A stretch of DNA of 64,000 nt, taken from Bradyrhizobium sp. 186 (GTDB lineage: Bacteria > Pseudomonadota > Alphaproteobacteria > Rhizobiales > Xanthobacteraceae). Position 1 is the first letter of the stretch, and each line of letters opens with the position of its first letter. Location of the stretch: the NCBI RefSeq assembly GCF_023101685.1, contig NZ_CP082164.1, positions 6,386,001-6,450,000 of the forward strand, written 5' to 3'. A program made the translations under genes and the position numbers. The notes under the pieces are model-generated. The model saw only the letters and a list, made by a program, of their open reading frames with translations. It was not told the origin of the DNA and did not search any database. Below, piece by piece: positions 1-8,138 of the stretch.

Positions 1-214
1 CCTCCGCATTCACAGCGACGCGTCGGTCGCAATCCGGCGCCACGTAGATCGCATCCGCCTGGCAATAGAGCTCGCACATGAAGCATGTCTGGCAATCCTC
101 GACACGGGCGAGAACCGGCCGGCCGTCTTGCCCGGGATCGATTACATTGGCTGGACAGACCTCGATGCATATCCCGCAATCCGTACAGCGGTCCGCGACG
201 ATGAGCTCGATCAT
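1..214 (-). CDS. 2x[4Fe-4S] ferredoxin, AprB-like (C-terminus off the left edge)
   Basis: Small iron-sulfur electron carrier, first 71 codons visible. The N-terminus reads MIELIVADRCTDCGIC, and two clusters of four Cys follow: CxxCxxCxxxCP near residues 10-21, then CQTCFMCELYC near residues 42-52. This is a bacterial-type 2x[4Fe-4S] arrangement. The residue after the last Cys is Gln rather than the usual Pro. The start ATG overlaps the stop of the flavoprotein gene upstream (ATGA at 214-211), so the two are translationally coupled and probably form one enzyme, as AprB does with AprA. A second copy of the same pair lies at 5017-6962. The iron-sulfur assignment is read directly from the motifs; the AprB-like role is inference. 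Confidence 0.85.
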   Translation of the reverse strand, partial: MIELIVADRCTDCGICIEVCPANVIDPGQDGRPVLARVEDCQTCFMCELYCQADAIYVAPDCDRRVAVNAE

Positions 215-1815
215 GATGCCACCTCGAATTGACCAGTTTTGGCACCCGCAGGTTCTCCATCGGCGGCGACCCAGACCTGATCCAGGCCGCCGCTGAGCAG
301 ACGGACCGCAAGTCCGGGATCCCGCGAAGGAAAATCCTCGCGGCGGTGGAGACCCCTGCTCTCCTTGCGCGTTGCCGCCGTGACGACGGACCAGCGTGCT
401 GTTGCCAGCAGAGCCGCCGTCTCGCGCGAGGCGATTGTGCCTGTGTCCGCGTGATCGGCGAGCTCGGCCCACAAGCCCTCGAGCACGCGCATGGATGCCG
501 CAAGTCCTTGGCCCGCTCGGAACAGATTCTTGTCGAACGGGTGCATTTCGGCGCGCACACCGTCGCGTAGCGCGGCGAGATCGATGGTCTTCGCGCCCTT
601 GCGCGGCTCACGCCCGAGGCGGCCAAGCGGGCGAAGCCGGCTCCTGCCCGCCGTTGCGCTACGCGCTAGGCGTGCAGCAGCACGTCCGGCGAACACCCCT
701 GACGAAAGCGCCCAGGCCGAGTTGACATTGCCGCCGCCGGAGATCGCGCCTGCGACCTTCTCGCGCGAAGCGTTGTCGCCGACGACGAACAGCCCGGGCA
801 CCGATGTCGCGCCATCGACATCGTGCACGCGTACCCCGCCGATGCCGCGAATGGTGCCGTCATTGTGCAAGGTGACTTCGAACCTCTCACGATAGGGATC
901 GATACCCCAGCGATCGAACACCAGCGGTACGTTCGGCGAAATTGTATGCATCCGCGCCTTGATGTCGTCAGGCAGACGGTGCAGCGAGCAGTAGACCGGG
1001 CCGCGCTGGAGCGCGCGCGCCAGGCGGATGGTCTGGTCGGGACCGAACGGAAGATCGAGTTCGTGCCCGTCGGCGTCGTAATAGGTCGCGAACGCATAGG
1101 CCATGCTTCGCGTCATCGTCGAATGCGCCGGCGCAATGGTGTAGGCCGCGGTGAACTCCATGCCGGACATCTCGGCGCCAGCCTCCGCCGCCATCAGATA
1201 GCCGTCCCCCGTGTTGGTTCGCGATCCCAGCAGATGGGACAGGAAGCTGGTCCCGCCGGCGGCGAGGACCACTGCCCCCGCCTCGATCTGATATGCGCGG
1301 CCGCCATCCTGCCGACGCTGGCCGCGGGCACCGCCGATCGAGCCGTCGGATCGTGCCAAAAGTTCAAGAACGGGCGAATGATCGAGGATGGTGACGCCAT
1401 GGCTCAGCACCTGCTGCCGCAGGGCGCGCATGTATTCGGGCCCTCGCACGGCGCGGTAGTTTACCCGCCCCTCGTCATCGGCCCCGAACTTGTACTGGCG
1501 CGCAAGCGTCGGCAGCGTGCGCCAGGTCTGGTCGAGGATGCGATACATCCATTCCGGTTCGCCAAGACCAAGGCCGCTCGCAACTCGATTCGCCACGGCC
1601 GCATCGCGCGCCGCCGGAGGATCTGGCGGGACCCACCAATGACCCGGCCCAGCCGCGGCCGTGACGCCACTGGTCCCGCAATAGCCTTTGTCGACCAGCA
1701 CGACTTTCGCGCCAGCCTGCGCGGCAGAGGTCGCAGCCCAGGCGCCCGCCATCCCGCCGCCGACGATCAGTACGTCGGTCGTTATCGAGAGCTCTTCGAA
1801 TAAGGACGACGTCAC
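211..1815 (-). CDS. FAD-dependent oxidoreductase, SdhA/FrdA/AprA-like flavoprotein subunit
   Basis: Flavoprotein of the succinate dehydrogenase/fumarate reductase/APS reductase alpha-subunit superfamily, 534 aa from the chosen start. The Rossmann FAD motif is VLIVGGGMAGAWAA near residues 15-28. A second FAD contact region is GLFVVGDNASREKV, and a family-typical C-terminal signature ESRGLHRREDFPSRDP is present. I chose GTG at 1815 because GGGGCGGAG lies just upstream; the frame stays open to 1911, but those residues do not look conserved. No signal peptide is seen, so it is probably cytoplasmic. It is followed by a coupled ferredoxin and diverges from an SsuABC-type transporter, so a role in sulfur-compound redox chemistry is inferred. 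True dissimilatory AprA identity is not claimed. Confidence 0.82.
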   Translation of the reverse strand: MTSSLFEELSITTDVLIVGGGMAGAWAATSAAQAGAKVVLVDKGYCGTSGVTAAAGPGHWWVPPDPPAARDAAVANRVASGLGLGEPEWMYRILDQTWRTLPTLARQYKFGADDEGRVNYRAVRGPEYMRALRQQVLSHGVTILDHSPVLELLARSDGSIGGARGQRRQDGGRAYQIEAGAVVLAAGGTSFLSHLLGSRTNTGDGYLMAAEAGAEMSGMEFTAAYTIAPAHSTMTRSMAYAFATYYDADGHELDLPFGPDQTIRLARALQRGPVYCSLHRLPDDIKARMHTISPNVPLVFDRWGIDPYRERFEVTLHNDGTIRGIGGVRVHDVDGATSVPGLFVVGDNASREKVAGAISGGGNVNSAWALSSGVFAGRAAARLARSATAGRSRLRPLGRLGREPRKGAKTIDLAALRDGVRAEMHPFDKNLFRAGQGLAASMRVLEGLWAELADHADTGTIASRETAALLATARWSVVTAATRKESRGLHRREDFPSRDPGLAVRLLSGGLDQVWVAADGEPAGAKTGQFEVAS

Positions 1816-2284
1816 AATCTCCGCCCCTCGCCAACACACGAACGCTCGCATCGACACTGGAGCAATGCCGGTTTCAGGAAGGCGCCGTTTCTCCCGACAT
1901 GTTTGGGCCACGCGATATCGGCGTCAATGAAAAGCAAAACTCTTTTGGCAACTCACAGCGAATGAGTCGTACCGTCGTCATCGATGTCGGAAAGATGCTC
2001 GTTTCGCCGTAGAACAGACTTCCACAGCTGGGATGGCGGATGAAATGGAGCTTCTCGGGATGCGCCAGCCGAGAGGCAGACTGAAACCTCCCCAAGCCTG
2101 GAAACAAGCTTCCTTGTGGAAGCGCGATTGGAGGACAAACTTCCTGCCAAATGTGGCTGGCCAAGCGGGATTGTTTCGAAAATGACGCAGCGACATCAGT
2201 TCACTGGACCATATGCCTGATTTCCTGAAGTGTGCCCGCAAAGGCTCGTGGCGGGCCGGACGAACGGGAATTCAAGAGAATAAA
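1816..2284. promoter_or_regulatory. divergent intergenic region, no gene
   Basis: About 470 bases between the leftward flavoprotein gene and the rightward SsuA gene. It must hold both promoters. No convincing ORF is present. GGAAACAAG at 2100-2108 is followed by CTTCCTTGT, giving a small inverted repeat (ACAAG/CTTGT). This core resembles the GGAAACAAAC half-sites at 10436-10471, so it is a possible regulator site. Confidence 0.4.
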
Positions 2285-3292
2285 ATGAATAGATCGAAGC
2301 TTTTGCAGGCAGCGGCGCTCGCGCTGACCATGACGGTAGGCGGCGCGAATGCCGCCCGCGCGGAGACGGCTCAGCTTCGCATCGCCCAGCAATTTGGGAT
2401 CGCCTATCTCCCGCTCATCGTCGCCAGCGAAAAGGGACTGATCGAGGAGGAAGCCAAGGCGCTGGGCATCACGCCGCCAAAGATCGAATGGCTCCGGCTT
2501 TCCGGCGCAGCTGCCATGAACGAGGCGCTGATTTCGGGCGGGCTCGATTTCGCGACCGCCGGCATCACACCGATGATCCTGACCTGGGACAAGACGCGGA
2601 CCACTGCGAGGATCATCGGTGTCACCGCATTGGGCTCGATGGCCAATATCCTGACCACCAACAACCCGAACATCAAGACGCTGGCCGATTTCACCGACAA
2701 GGACCGGATCGCGCTTCCCTCGGTCAAGGTCGGCTTCCAGCCGATCGTGCTTCAGATGGCGGCAGACAAGGCCTTCGGCAAATACGACAAGCTCGACGAG
2801 CTCACCGTCAGCATGCCCCACCCGGACGCGACGGCCCAGATCCTCTCCGGCCATTCGGAAATCACGGCGCATTTCACCTCGCCGCCGTTCTCGCAGCAGC
2901 AACTGGCGAGTGGCAAGGTGCACCAGGTCCTCAACAGCTACGACGTGCTTGGCGGCCCTCATACCTTCAACGTGGTCTACTCCACCGCGAAATTCATCAA
3001 CGACAACCCGAAGACGATCCAGGCATTCGTTCGCGGTCTCGACCGGGCCAATGAATGGATCAAGGCCAATCCGAAGGACGCCGCCGCGCTCTACATCAAG
3101 GCGGAGGGCTCGAAGCTCGCGCCGGACTTCGTCGAAGGCATCATTCGCGACAAGGACGTCAACTTCACGACCGCTCCGGAAGGCGCCCAGAAATTCGCCG
3201 ACTTCGAGGCGAAGGTCGGCCTGATCAAGCAGGCACCGGCGTCCTGGCGCGACTTGTTCTGGTCGGGGCTCGGAGAGAAGCCGGGAAGCTGA
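2285..3292 (+). CDS. SsuA/NMT1-family ABC substrate-binding protein
   Basis: Periplasmic binding protein of the aliphatic sulfonate/nitrate/taurine class, 335 aa. A Sec signal peptide occupies about residues 1-26 (MNRSK, hydrophobic core, then ANAARA before ETAQLRIAQQ). The mature part has the usual SsuA layout, with a switch region near FGIAYLPLIVASEKG. I chose the internal ATG at 2285, not the longer frame from 2213, because it places the signal peptide at the N-terminus. The ATPase gene starts 2 bases after the stop and the permease follows, so this is a complete ssuA-B-C-type operon. The ligand is unknown; an organosulfur compound is inferred from the neighbours. Confidence 0.88.
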   Translation: MNRSKLLQAAALALTMTVGGANAARAETAQLRIAQQFGIAYLPLIVASEKGLIEEEAKALGITPPKIEWLRLSGAAAMNEALISGGLDFATAGITPMILTWDKTRTTARIIGVTALGSMANILTTNNPNIKTLADFTDKDRIALPSVKVGFQPIVLQMAADKAFGKYDKLDELTVSMPHPDATAQILSGHSEITAHFTSPPFSQQQLASGKVHQVLNSYDVLGGPHTFNVVYSTAKFINDNPKTIQAFVRGLDRANEWIKANPKDAAALYIKAEGSKLAPDFVEGIIRDKDVNFTTAPEGAQKFADFEAKVGLIKQAPASWRDLFWSGLGEKPGS

Positions 3293-3293
3293 C

Positions 3294-4109
3294 ATGAACG
3301 TCGCTCCGCGGCTGACCGGTCTCGCCGGCGATACCGCATCGCCGGCGCTGCTCGCGCTCGATCACGTCAGCATCAGCTATCCGACCCGCGACGGCATTCT
3401 CACCGCGGTCGAGGATGTCAGCTTCAATATCTCGGCCGGCGAACGGCTGGTTTTGTTGGGTCCGTCGGGGTGCGGCAAGTCCACGCTGTTGCGCGCGGTG
3501 GGCGGCTTTATAAAGCCAAGCGCGGGCGAGATTCGCATGAACGGCCGGCGCATCGGAGCTCCCGGCCCCGACCGCATGACGGTGTTTCAGGAGTTCGACC
3601 AGCTGCTGCCATGGCGCACCGTGCTCGGCAACGTCCGCTATGCTCTGGAGCGCGGCAAATCGCTGCCGCGCCGGGACGCAGACAGTATCGCGCGCCGCTG
3701 GCTCGAGCGTGTCGGGCTGAAGAACTTCGTCGACGCCTTTCCCCACACCTTATCCGGCGGAATGAAGCAGCGCGTCGCGATCGCGCGGGCTTTTGCGCTC
3801 GAGCCGGCGCTGCTGCTGATGGACGAACCCTTCGCCGCACTGGATGCGCTGACGCGGCGGCAGATGCAGGACGAACTCCTCAAGCTGTGCGAGGAGACCG
3901 GCAACACCACCTTGTTTGTAACCCACGGCATCGACGAGGCGATCCGTGTCGGAACCCGCATCCTGGCCCTAACGCCGCATCCGGGGCGGCTCGCCGCGTC
4001 GTTCGATGTTCCGGCGGAGACACGCACCAGGGGCACCGCAAGTTTCGCCGAATTGGAACGGCAGATCCAGCAGACCGTCTTCGCCGACCCGGAACTCGAC
4101 CATGTCTGA
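3294..4109 (+). CDS. SsuB/TauB-type ABC transporter ATPase
   Basis: Nucleotide-binding subunit, 271 aa. Walker A is GPSGCGKST near residues 56-64, the Q-loop lies in MTVFQEFDQLLPWRT, the signature is LSGGMKQRVAIARA and Walker B is LLLMDEPFAALDALT, followed by the H-loop THGIDEA. This is the nitrate/sulfonate/taurine importer subgroup. The gene begins 2 bases after the binding-protein gene, and its last codons overlap the permease start by 8 bases, so all three are probably co-translated. It would power uptake of the ligand bound by the 2285-3292 product. Confidence 0.92.
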   Translation: MNVAPRLTGLAGDTASPALLALDHVSISYPTRDGILTAVEDVSFNISAGERLVLLGPSGCGKSTLLRAVGGFIKPSAGEIRMNGRRIGAPGPDRMTVFQEFDQLLPWRTVLGNVRYALERGKSLPRRDADSIARRWLERVGLKNFVDAFPHTLSGGMKQRVAIARAFALEPALLLMDEPFAALDALTRRQMQDELLKLCEETGNTTLFVTHGIDEAIRVGTRILALTPHPGRLAASFDVPAETRTRGTASFAELERQIQQTVFADPELDHV

Positions 4110-4926
4110 CATTGCGGCCCCAAAGCTGGTTCGCGCATCGGCACTTCAGCGCGCATTGGACGGAACGCCCTGGCGGCGAGTCGTCATCCTCGCCGGCTTC
4201 ACTCTCATATGGGAACTTTACGCGCGATGGCTCGACAACGCGCTTCTGCTGCCGACCGTAGGCGCGACGCTGTCGGCGCTCTGGTCGGCGATCCCGTCGG
4301 GCGAGTTACCCAATCGCACATTGACCTCGCTGAGGGTTCTCCTCACCGGCTACGCAATCGGAGTTGCCGTCGCCGCAGTACTCACCACCCTCGCCGCCTT
4401 GACGCGCTGGGGCAATGAGGCGCTTGGCCTCTTCACGTCAATGTTCAATCCGCTTCCGGCGATAGCGCTGCTTCCCATCGCGCTATTGTGGTTCGGCGTG
4501 GGCACGCCGAGCCTCGTCTTTGTCATCGTCCATTCGGTTCTGTGGCCGGTGGCACTGGCTTGTCACGGCGGCTTTCTCGCCGTGCCGCCAACGCTGAGAA
4601 TGGCCGGCCGCAATCTCGGCCTGTCCGGTGGCCGCTTCGTGGTGGAGATCCTGGTCCCTGCGGCGTTTCCCCAGATCCTGTCGGGTCTGCGGATCGGTTG
4701 GGCCTTCGCCTGGCGCACGCTGATCGCGGCCGAGCTGGTCTTCGGCGTCAGCGCACGCTCCGGCGGAATCGGCTGGTTCATCTACACCAACCGCGCGCAA
4801 CTGGAGACCGCCAGCGTCTTTGCCGGACTGCTCACAGTGATCGTGATCGGTCTCGTCGTGGAAGGCGTGATCTTCCGAAGCCTGACGCGGATCACCGTCC
4901 AGCGCTGGGGTCAGGTCCAGACCTAG
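4102..4926 (+). CDS. SsuC/TauC-type ABC transporter permease
   Basis: Inner-membrane permease, 274 aa, with about six hydrophobic segments and the EAA-type cytoplasmic loop that docks the ATPase (AGRNLGLSGGRFV to LVPAAFPQILSGLRIG, about residues 165-200). I chose ATG at 4102 because it overlaps the ATPase stop and removes a non-hydrophobic extension that would start at 4006. It is the last gene of the rightward SsuABC-type operon and converges on the second ferredoxin gene; 90 bases separate them with no clear terminator. Confidence 0.9.
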   Translation: MSDIAAPKLVRASALQRALDGTPWRRVVILAGFTLIWELYARWLDNALLLPTVGATLSALWSAIPSGELPNRTLTSLRVLLTGYAIGVAVAAVLTTLAALTRWGNEALGLFTSMFNPLPAIALLPIALLWFGVGTPSLVFVIVHSVLWPVALACHGGFLAVPPTLRMAGRNLGLSGGRFVVEILVPAAFPQILSGLRIGWAFAWRTLIAAELVFGVSARSGGIGWFIYTNRAQLETASVFAGLLTVIVIGLVVEGVIFRSLTRITVQRWGQVQT

Positions 4927-5016
4927 CGCCAGTGACCTCGACCGGTTTCGTCCTGTCTCACTTGGGCGGAAATCCCAAGGCGCGCAGCTCTTCGACCAGG
5001 CGATCCCGGCCAGTCC

Positions 5017-5337
5017 TCAATGGCCGAATAGCCGGTAGCTGCGATCCGCATCGCGCAAGTGGCGGCTCTCATCGGTCCAGCCCACTGCACGTCGATAACT
5101 ACCGAGCACTGCGGCCTCCTTCAACGCGGCGACGTCGACCTCTTGCGGCGCGTCGGCGAACGGCGAGACAAACAGCGCATCCTCGGGACAATAGAGCTCG
5201 CACAGGAAACAGGTCTGGCAATCGCCTTGGCGTGCGATTCTGGGAATGCCGTCGGTTTTGTCAAAGACGTTGGTTGGGCACACGCTCACGCAGATTTCGC
5301 AGGACGTGCAACGCTCGGCATCGATGATTTCGATCAT
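5017..5337 (-). CDS. 2x[4Fe-4S] ferredoxin, AprB-like (second copy)
   Basis: 106-aa electron carrier. The first cluster motif is CTSCEICVSVCP near residues 10-21, and the second is CQTCFLCELYCP near residues 43-54, both complete with Pro. A tail of about 50 residues follows the second cluster (ADAPQEVDVAALKEA onward); it is longer than in a minimal ferredoxin and recalls the extra C-terminal segment of AprB. The start at 5337 overlaps the upstream flavoprotein stop as ATGA (5337-5334), the same coupling as in the first copy. A longer frame to 5388 has no support. It is the last gene of the leftward operon that begins with metY. Confidence 0.87.
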   Translation of the reverse strand: MIEIIDAERCTSCEICVSVCPTNVFDKTDGIPRIARQGDCQTCFLCELYCPEDALFVSPFADAPQEVDVAALKEAAVLGSYRRAVGWTDESRHLRDADRSYRLFGH

Positions 5338-6962
5338 TCCGCAGCCTCCGAATATTGCGCAGACACCAGCGGACGCGCCGACGTCCAAACCTCATCGAGC
5401 CCGCCGGTTGTGACCAAATGCAGATAGCGGTCGTCCTGTTCGGGGTAATCGTCGCGGCGATGCATTCCCCTGCTTTCCTGACGCGCCAGCGCGCTGCGAT
5501 ACATCCAACGCGCGGTCGCCAGCATGGCGGCCGCCTCGCGCGCCCGAAGCAAGTGCTGCTCGTCCGACGGACCGGCTTTTGAAGCATTCGACCACAATCC
5601 ATCCAGACGGCGCAACGATTCGCCAAGCCGCCCGGCCTCCCGGAAATAGTTCAGTTCGTAGGGGAACACCTCGTCCTGAACGTTCCTTGTGAGCACATCG
5701 GGTTGCAGTTGTCGTCCATTGCGGGAGTGCAGACCAACGGTGCCGCGTCGGAATGCCTGACGCCCGTTTGTGCTGCCAAGCTGATAAGCGAACTCGGCGG
5801 CGCCCTGACCGGCCCAATACCCTGAAGACATCGCCCAGGCGGCATTGTGGCTGCCGCCGCCGGTGAAGCCGCCGCAGATCAGTTCGCGGGTCGCTGCATC
5901 GCCTGCCGCGTAGAGACCTGGAACGGTGGTGGCGCAGCTGTCGTCGATGATCCGCAGGCCGCCCGTACCGCGAACGGTCCCCTCGAGGCGCAGCGTAATC
6001 GGGAAACGCTGCGTGAAGGGATCGATGCCGGTCCGGTCGAACGGAAGAAAGAAATTCGGCTGGGACACGCGCATATGCCGCTGGGTCTCGGCATCGGCCT
6101 CCTCGAGTTGGGCGTATACCGAACCCTTCCGAAGCGCGCGTGCAATCACCGATCGACCGCCTTTCGACGACGCGCCCGGAATGACGCTGCCCTGCTCATC
6201 GGTGAAGCTTGCCCAGCTGTAGAACAAGGTCTTGGTCACCGATCCGAATGCCGGTGAGATCGCGTAGGCGTTCGAGAACTCCATGCTGGTAAATTCCGCA
6301 CCTGCCTCCGCGGCGAGAAGATAACCGTCGCCGGTCAGCACGTTCGACCCGAGCGTCTTGCTGAGGAAGGCGCATCCGCCGGTCGCGATCACCACGGCCT
6401 TGGCATTGACCGCCCAACGATCCCCTTTCTGACGGCGCAAACCCGCAGCGCCGGCAACCACGCCGCTTCCGTCAACGAGCAGTTCGAGCGCTGGCGCGTG
6501 ATCGAGAATGGTAACACCGGACTGCTTTGTCCGCTTCCGCATCAGCCGCATATATTCCGGGCCCTGGAGCGAATTCCGCTGCGACTTGCCGTCTTCATCG
6601 GCGGGATACGGATAGCCCCAATCCGCGAGCCGATTGCTCTGGGCATAGGTCCGGTCCAGCACGCGCGTCATCCAGCGGCGATCCTGGAGGTGACCACCCA
6701 GCTTCTCCCGGCCGGCCATCGCCGCCTCGCGGCGTTCGGGATCGGGGTCGACATACCACACGCCGGTGCCGGCTGCCGCGGTCGCTCCGGACGTGCCGCA
6801 AAATCCCTTGTCCGCCAGCACCACGCGCGCGCCATGCTCCGCAGCGCTGATCGCGGCCCACGTGCCTGCAGGACCACCGCCGAGCACCAGGACATCCGCG
6901 CCGAACACAAGCGATCCCGCCGAGCCCGATAACTTTTCCGCACGACCAGATGGATTCGTCAT
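5334..6962 (-). CDS. FAD-dependent oxidoreductase, SdhA/FrdA/AprA-like flavoprotein (second copy)
   Basis: 542-aa flavoprotein paralogous to the 211-1815 product. The Rossmann motif is VLVLGGGPAGTWAA near residues 24-37, then an ADKGFCGTSGATAAAGTG loop. A second FAD region is GLYAAGDAATRELICGG, and the C-terminal ESRGMHRRDDYPEQDD matches the family signature. Start ATG at 6962 follows GGAG (ctggagattagcg); the frame is open to 7034 but that part overlaps the end of the metQ-like gene. It is coupled to the ferredoxin downstream and lies behind a MetQ-like gene in a metY-headed operon. The substrate is unknown. Linkage to O-acetylhomoserine sulfhydrylase suggests a reaction that yields or consumes reduced sulfur (inference). 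Confidence 0.84.
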   Translation of the reverse strand: MTNPSGRAEKLSGSAGSLVFGADVLVLGGGPAGTWAAISAAEHGARVVLADKGFCGTSGATAAAGTGVWYVDPDPERREAAMAGREKLGGHLQDRRWMTRVLDRTYAQSNRLADWGYPYPADEDGKSQRNSLQGPEYMRLMRKRTKQSGVTILDHAPALELLVDGSGVVAGAAGLRRQKGDRWAVNAKAVVIATGGCAFLSKTLGSNVLTGDGYLLAAEAGAEFTSMEFSNAYAISPAFGSVTKTLFYSWASFTDEQGSVIPGASSKGGRSVIARALRKGSVYAQLEEADAETQRHMRVSQPNFFLPFDRTGIDPFTQRFPITLRLEGTVRGTGGLRIIDDSCATTVPGLYAAGDAATRELICGGFTGGGSHNAAWAMSSGYWAGQGAAEFAYQLGSTNGRQAFRRGTVGLHSRNGRQLQPDVLTRNVQDEVFPYELNYFREAGRLGESLRRLDGLWSNASKAGPSDEQHLLRAREAAAMLATARWMYRSALARQESRGMHRRDDYPEQDDRYLHLVTTGGLDEVWTSARPLVSAQYSEAAE

Positions 6963-7030
6963 CGCTAATCTCCAGATTGATTTCTGTGCGGCTCTGCGTT
7001 CGCGACGCAGCCGTTCCCCGCCGGAATGGC

Positions 7031-7813
7031 TCAAAACGCCGGTATCTGTCCCGGCAATTTATCCTTGATGAGCTGGCGGATCGTATCGTTCTGATAGGCG
7101 TGCACCAGCTTCGCCACCCAGGGGACGTCCCTGTCCTTGTCGCGAACGGCGATAAAGTTGTTGTAGGGATTGTTGGCCGAGGATTCGATTGCGATGGAAT
7201 CCTTGCCTGGAACGAGGCCGGCCGGAACGGCGTAGTTCGTGTTGATGACCGCAGCATCGACGTCGTCAAGGCTGCGCGGCAGCTGAGCAGCATCGATCTC
7301 GCGAATTCTGAGCTTCTTCGAATTATCGACGACGTCGAGGACGGTCGGGAGGATGCCGACCCCGTCCTTGATTTGGATCAGCTTCTGCGCCTGAAGCAGC
7401 CGGAGCGCGCGGCCGCCGTTCGACGGATCATTCGGGATACCGATCGAAGCGCCGTCCTTGATCTCGGCAACCGATTTTGCCTTCCTGGAATAAAGTCCGA
7501 TCGGAGCGACGATCGTCTCTCCGACGGCAACGATCTTGTATCCTCTCGTCTTGATTTGATTGTCCAGGAACGGCTTGTGCTGGAAGGCATTCGCGTCGAG
7601 ATCGCCCACATCCAGCGCAGCATTGGGTAACAGATAATCGTTGAAGACGATGACCTGCACGTCAAGACCGTCCTTGGCGGCGATCTCCTTGACCTTGGCC
7701 CAGATGATTTCGGCGTCGCCGCCTGATATCCCGACCTTGATCTTCTGATCCGCGGACGCCGGCCCAGCGAACAATGCAAAGGCGGCCATCGCCAGGAACA
7801 AGCGGCGCTTCAT
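7031..7813 (-). CDS. MetQ/NlpA-family substrate-binding protein (copy 1)
   Basis: 260-aa binding protein of the methionine-type (NLPA) family. Signal peptide MKRRLFLAMAAFALFAGPASA, then mature DQKIKVGISGG. There is no lipobox Cys, so unlike E. coli MetQ it is probably soluble or periplasmic. Family features include a NAFQHKPFLD segment and NYAVPAGLVPGKDSIAIE near the C-terminal third. No MetN ATPase or MetI permease gene is present anywhere in the window, so this is an orphan binding protein. It lies between the small protein gene (44 bases upstream) and the second flavoprotein gene (68 bases downstream). Confidence 0.87.
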   Translation of the reverse strand: MKRRLFLAMAAFALFAGPASADQKIKVGISGGDAEIIWAKVKEIAAKDGLDVQVIVFNDYLLPNAALDVGDLDANAFQHKPFLDNQIKTRGYKIVAVGETIVAPIGLYSRKAKSVAEIKDGASIGIPNDPSNGGRALRLLQAQKLIQIKDGVGILPTVLDVVDNSKKLRIREIDAAQLPRSLDDVDAAVINTNYAVPAGLVPGKDSIAIESSANNPYNNFIAVRDKDRDVPWVAKLVHAYQNDTIRQLIKDKLPGQIPAF

Positions 7814-7856
7814 AATCTACGATCTCCTCTTCAAGCGAACCGTTTGATTCAGAATG

Positions 7857-8108
7857 CTACCCGACGCGGGCGACCAGGACGTCAGCCGTGGCGTCTGCGA
7901 ATTCGGTCGACATTTCGTGGAAGGCGACAAGCTCCCGAACCGTCGCAGCACGTGGATGGTAGTTCGACGCCTCCGAGCCCTGTCGTGTCAGACAGACCCC
8001 ATCGATCGCCCGGGCAAACCATGACGAGCCAGCGATCTGCGCAGCCTGCGTCTCGCTCCCGGCCGAGAACGCAAGGCTCATGTGATCGATGTCGACGACA
8101 TATATCAT
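7857..8108 (-). CDS. small conserved-looking protein of unknown function
   Basis: 83-aa protein that I do not recognise (N-terminus MIYVVDIDHMSLAF, C-terminus DVLVARVG). It has no signal peptide, no membrane segment and a single Cys (VCLTRQG). I chose ATG at 8108 because GGGAAG lies 8 bases upstream; a GTG at 8117 is also in frame. The codon pattern and its tight packing between two metQ-like genes in the same direction argue that it is real. Its place in the metY operon suggests a sulfur-related role, but nothing in the sequence shows one. Confidence 0.6.
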   Translation of the reverse strand: MIYVVDIDHMSLAFSAGSETQAAQIAGSSWFARAIDGVCLTRQGSEASNYHPRAATVRELVAFHEMSTEFADATADVLVARVG

Positions 8109-8138
8109 TGCGTGCACTTCCCGGCGCTGGACACTCGT

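Noticed and set aside
211..1815. Naming the flavoprotein as true adenylylsulfate reductase subunit AprA
   Set aside because: Only the superfamily FAD and C-terminal signatures are visible; no sat, qmo or dsr genes are nearby, so a specific name is not supported.
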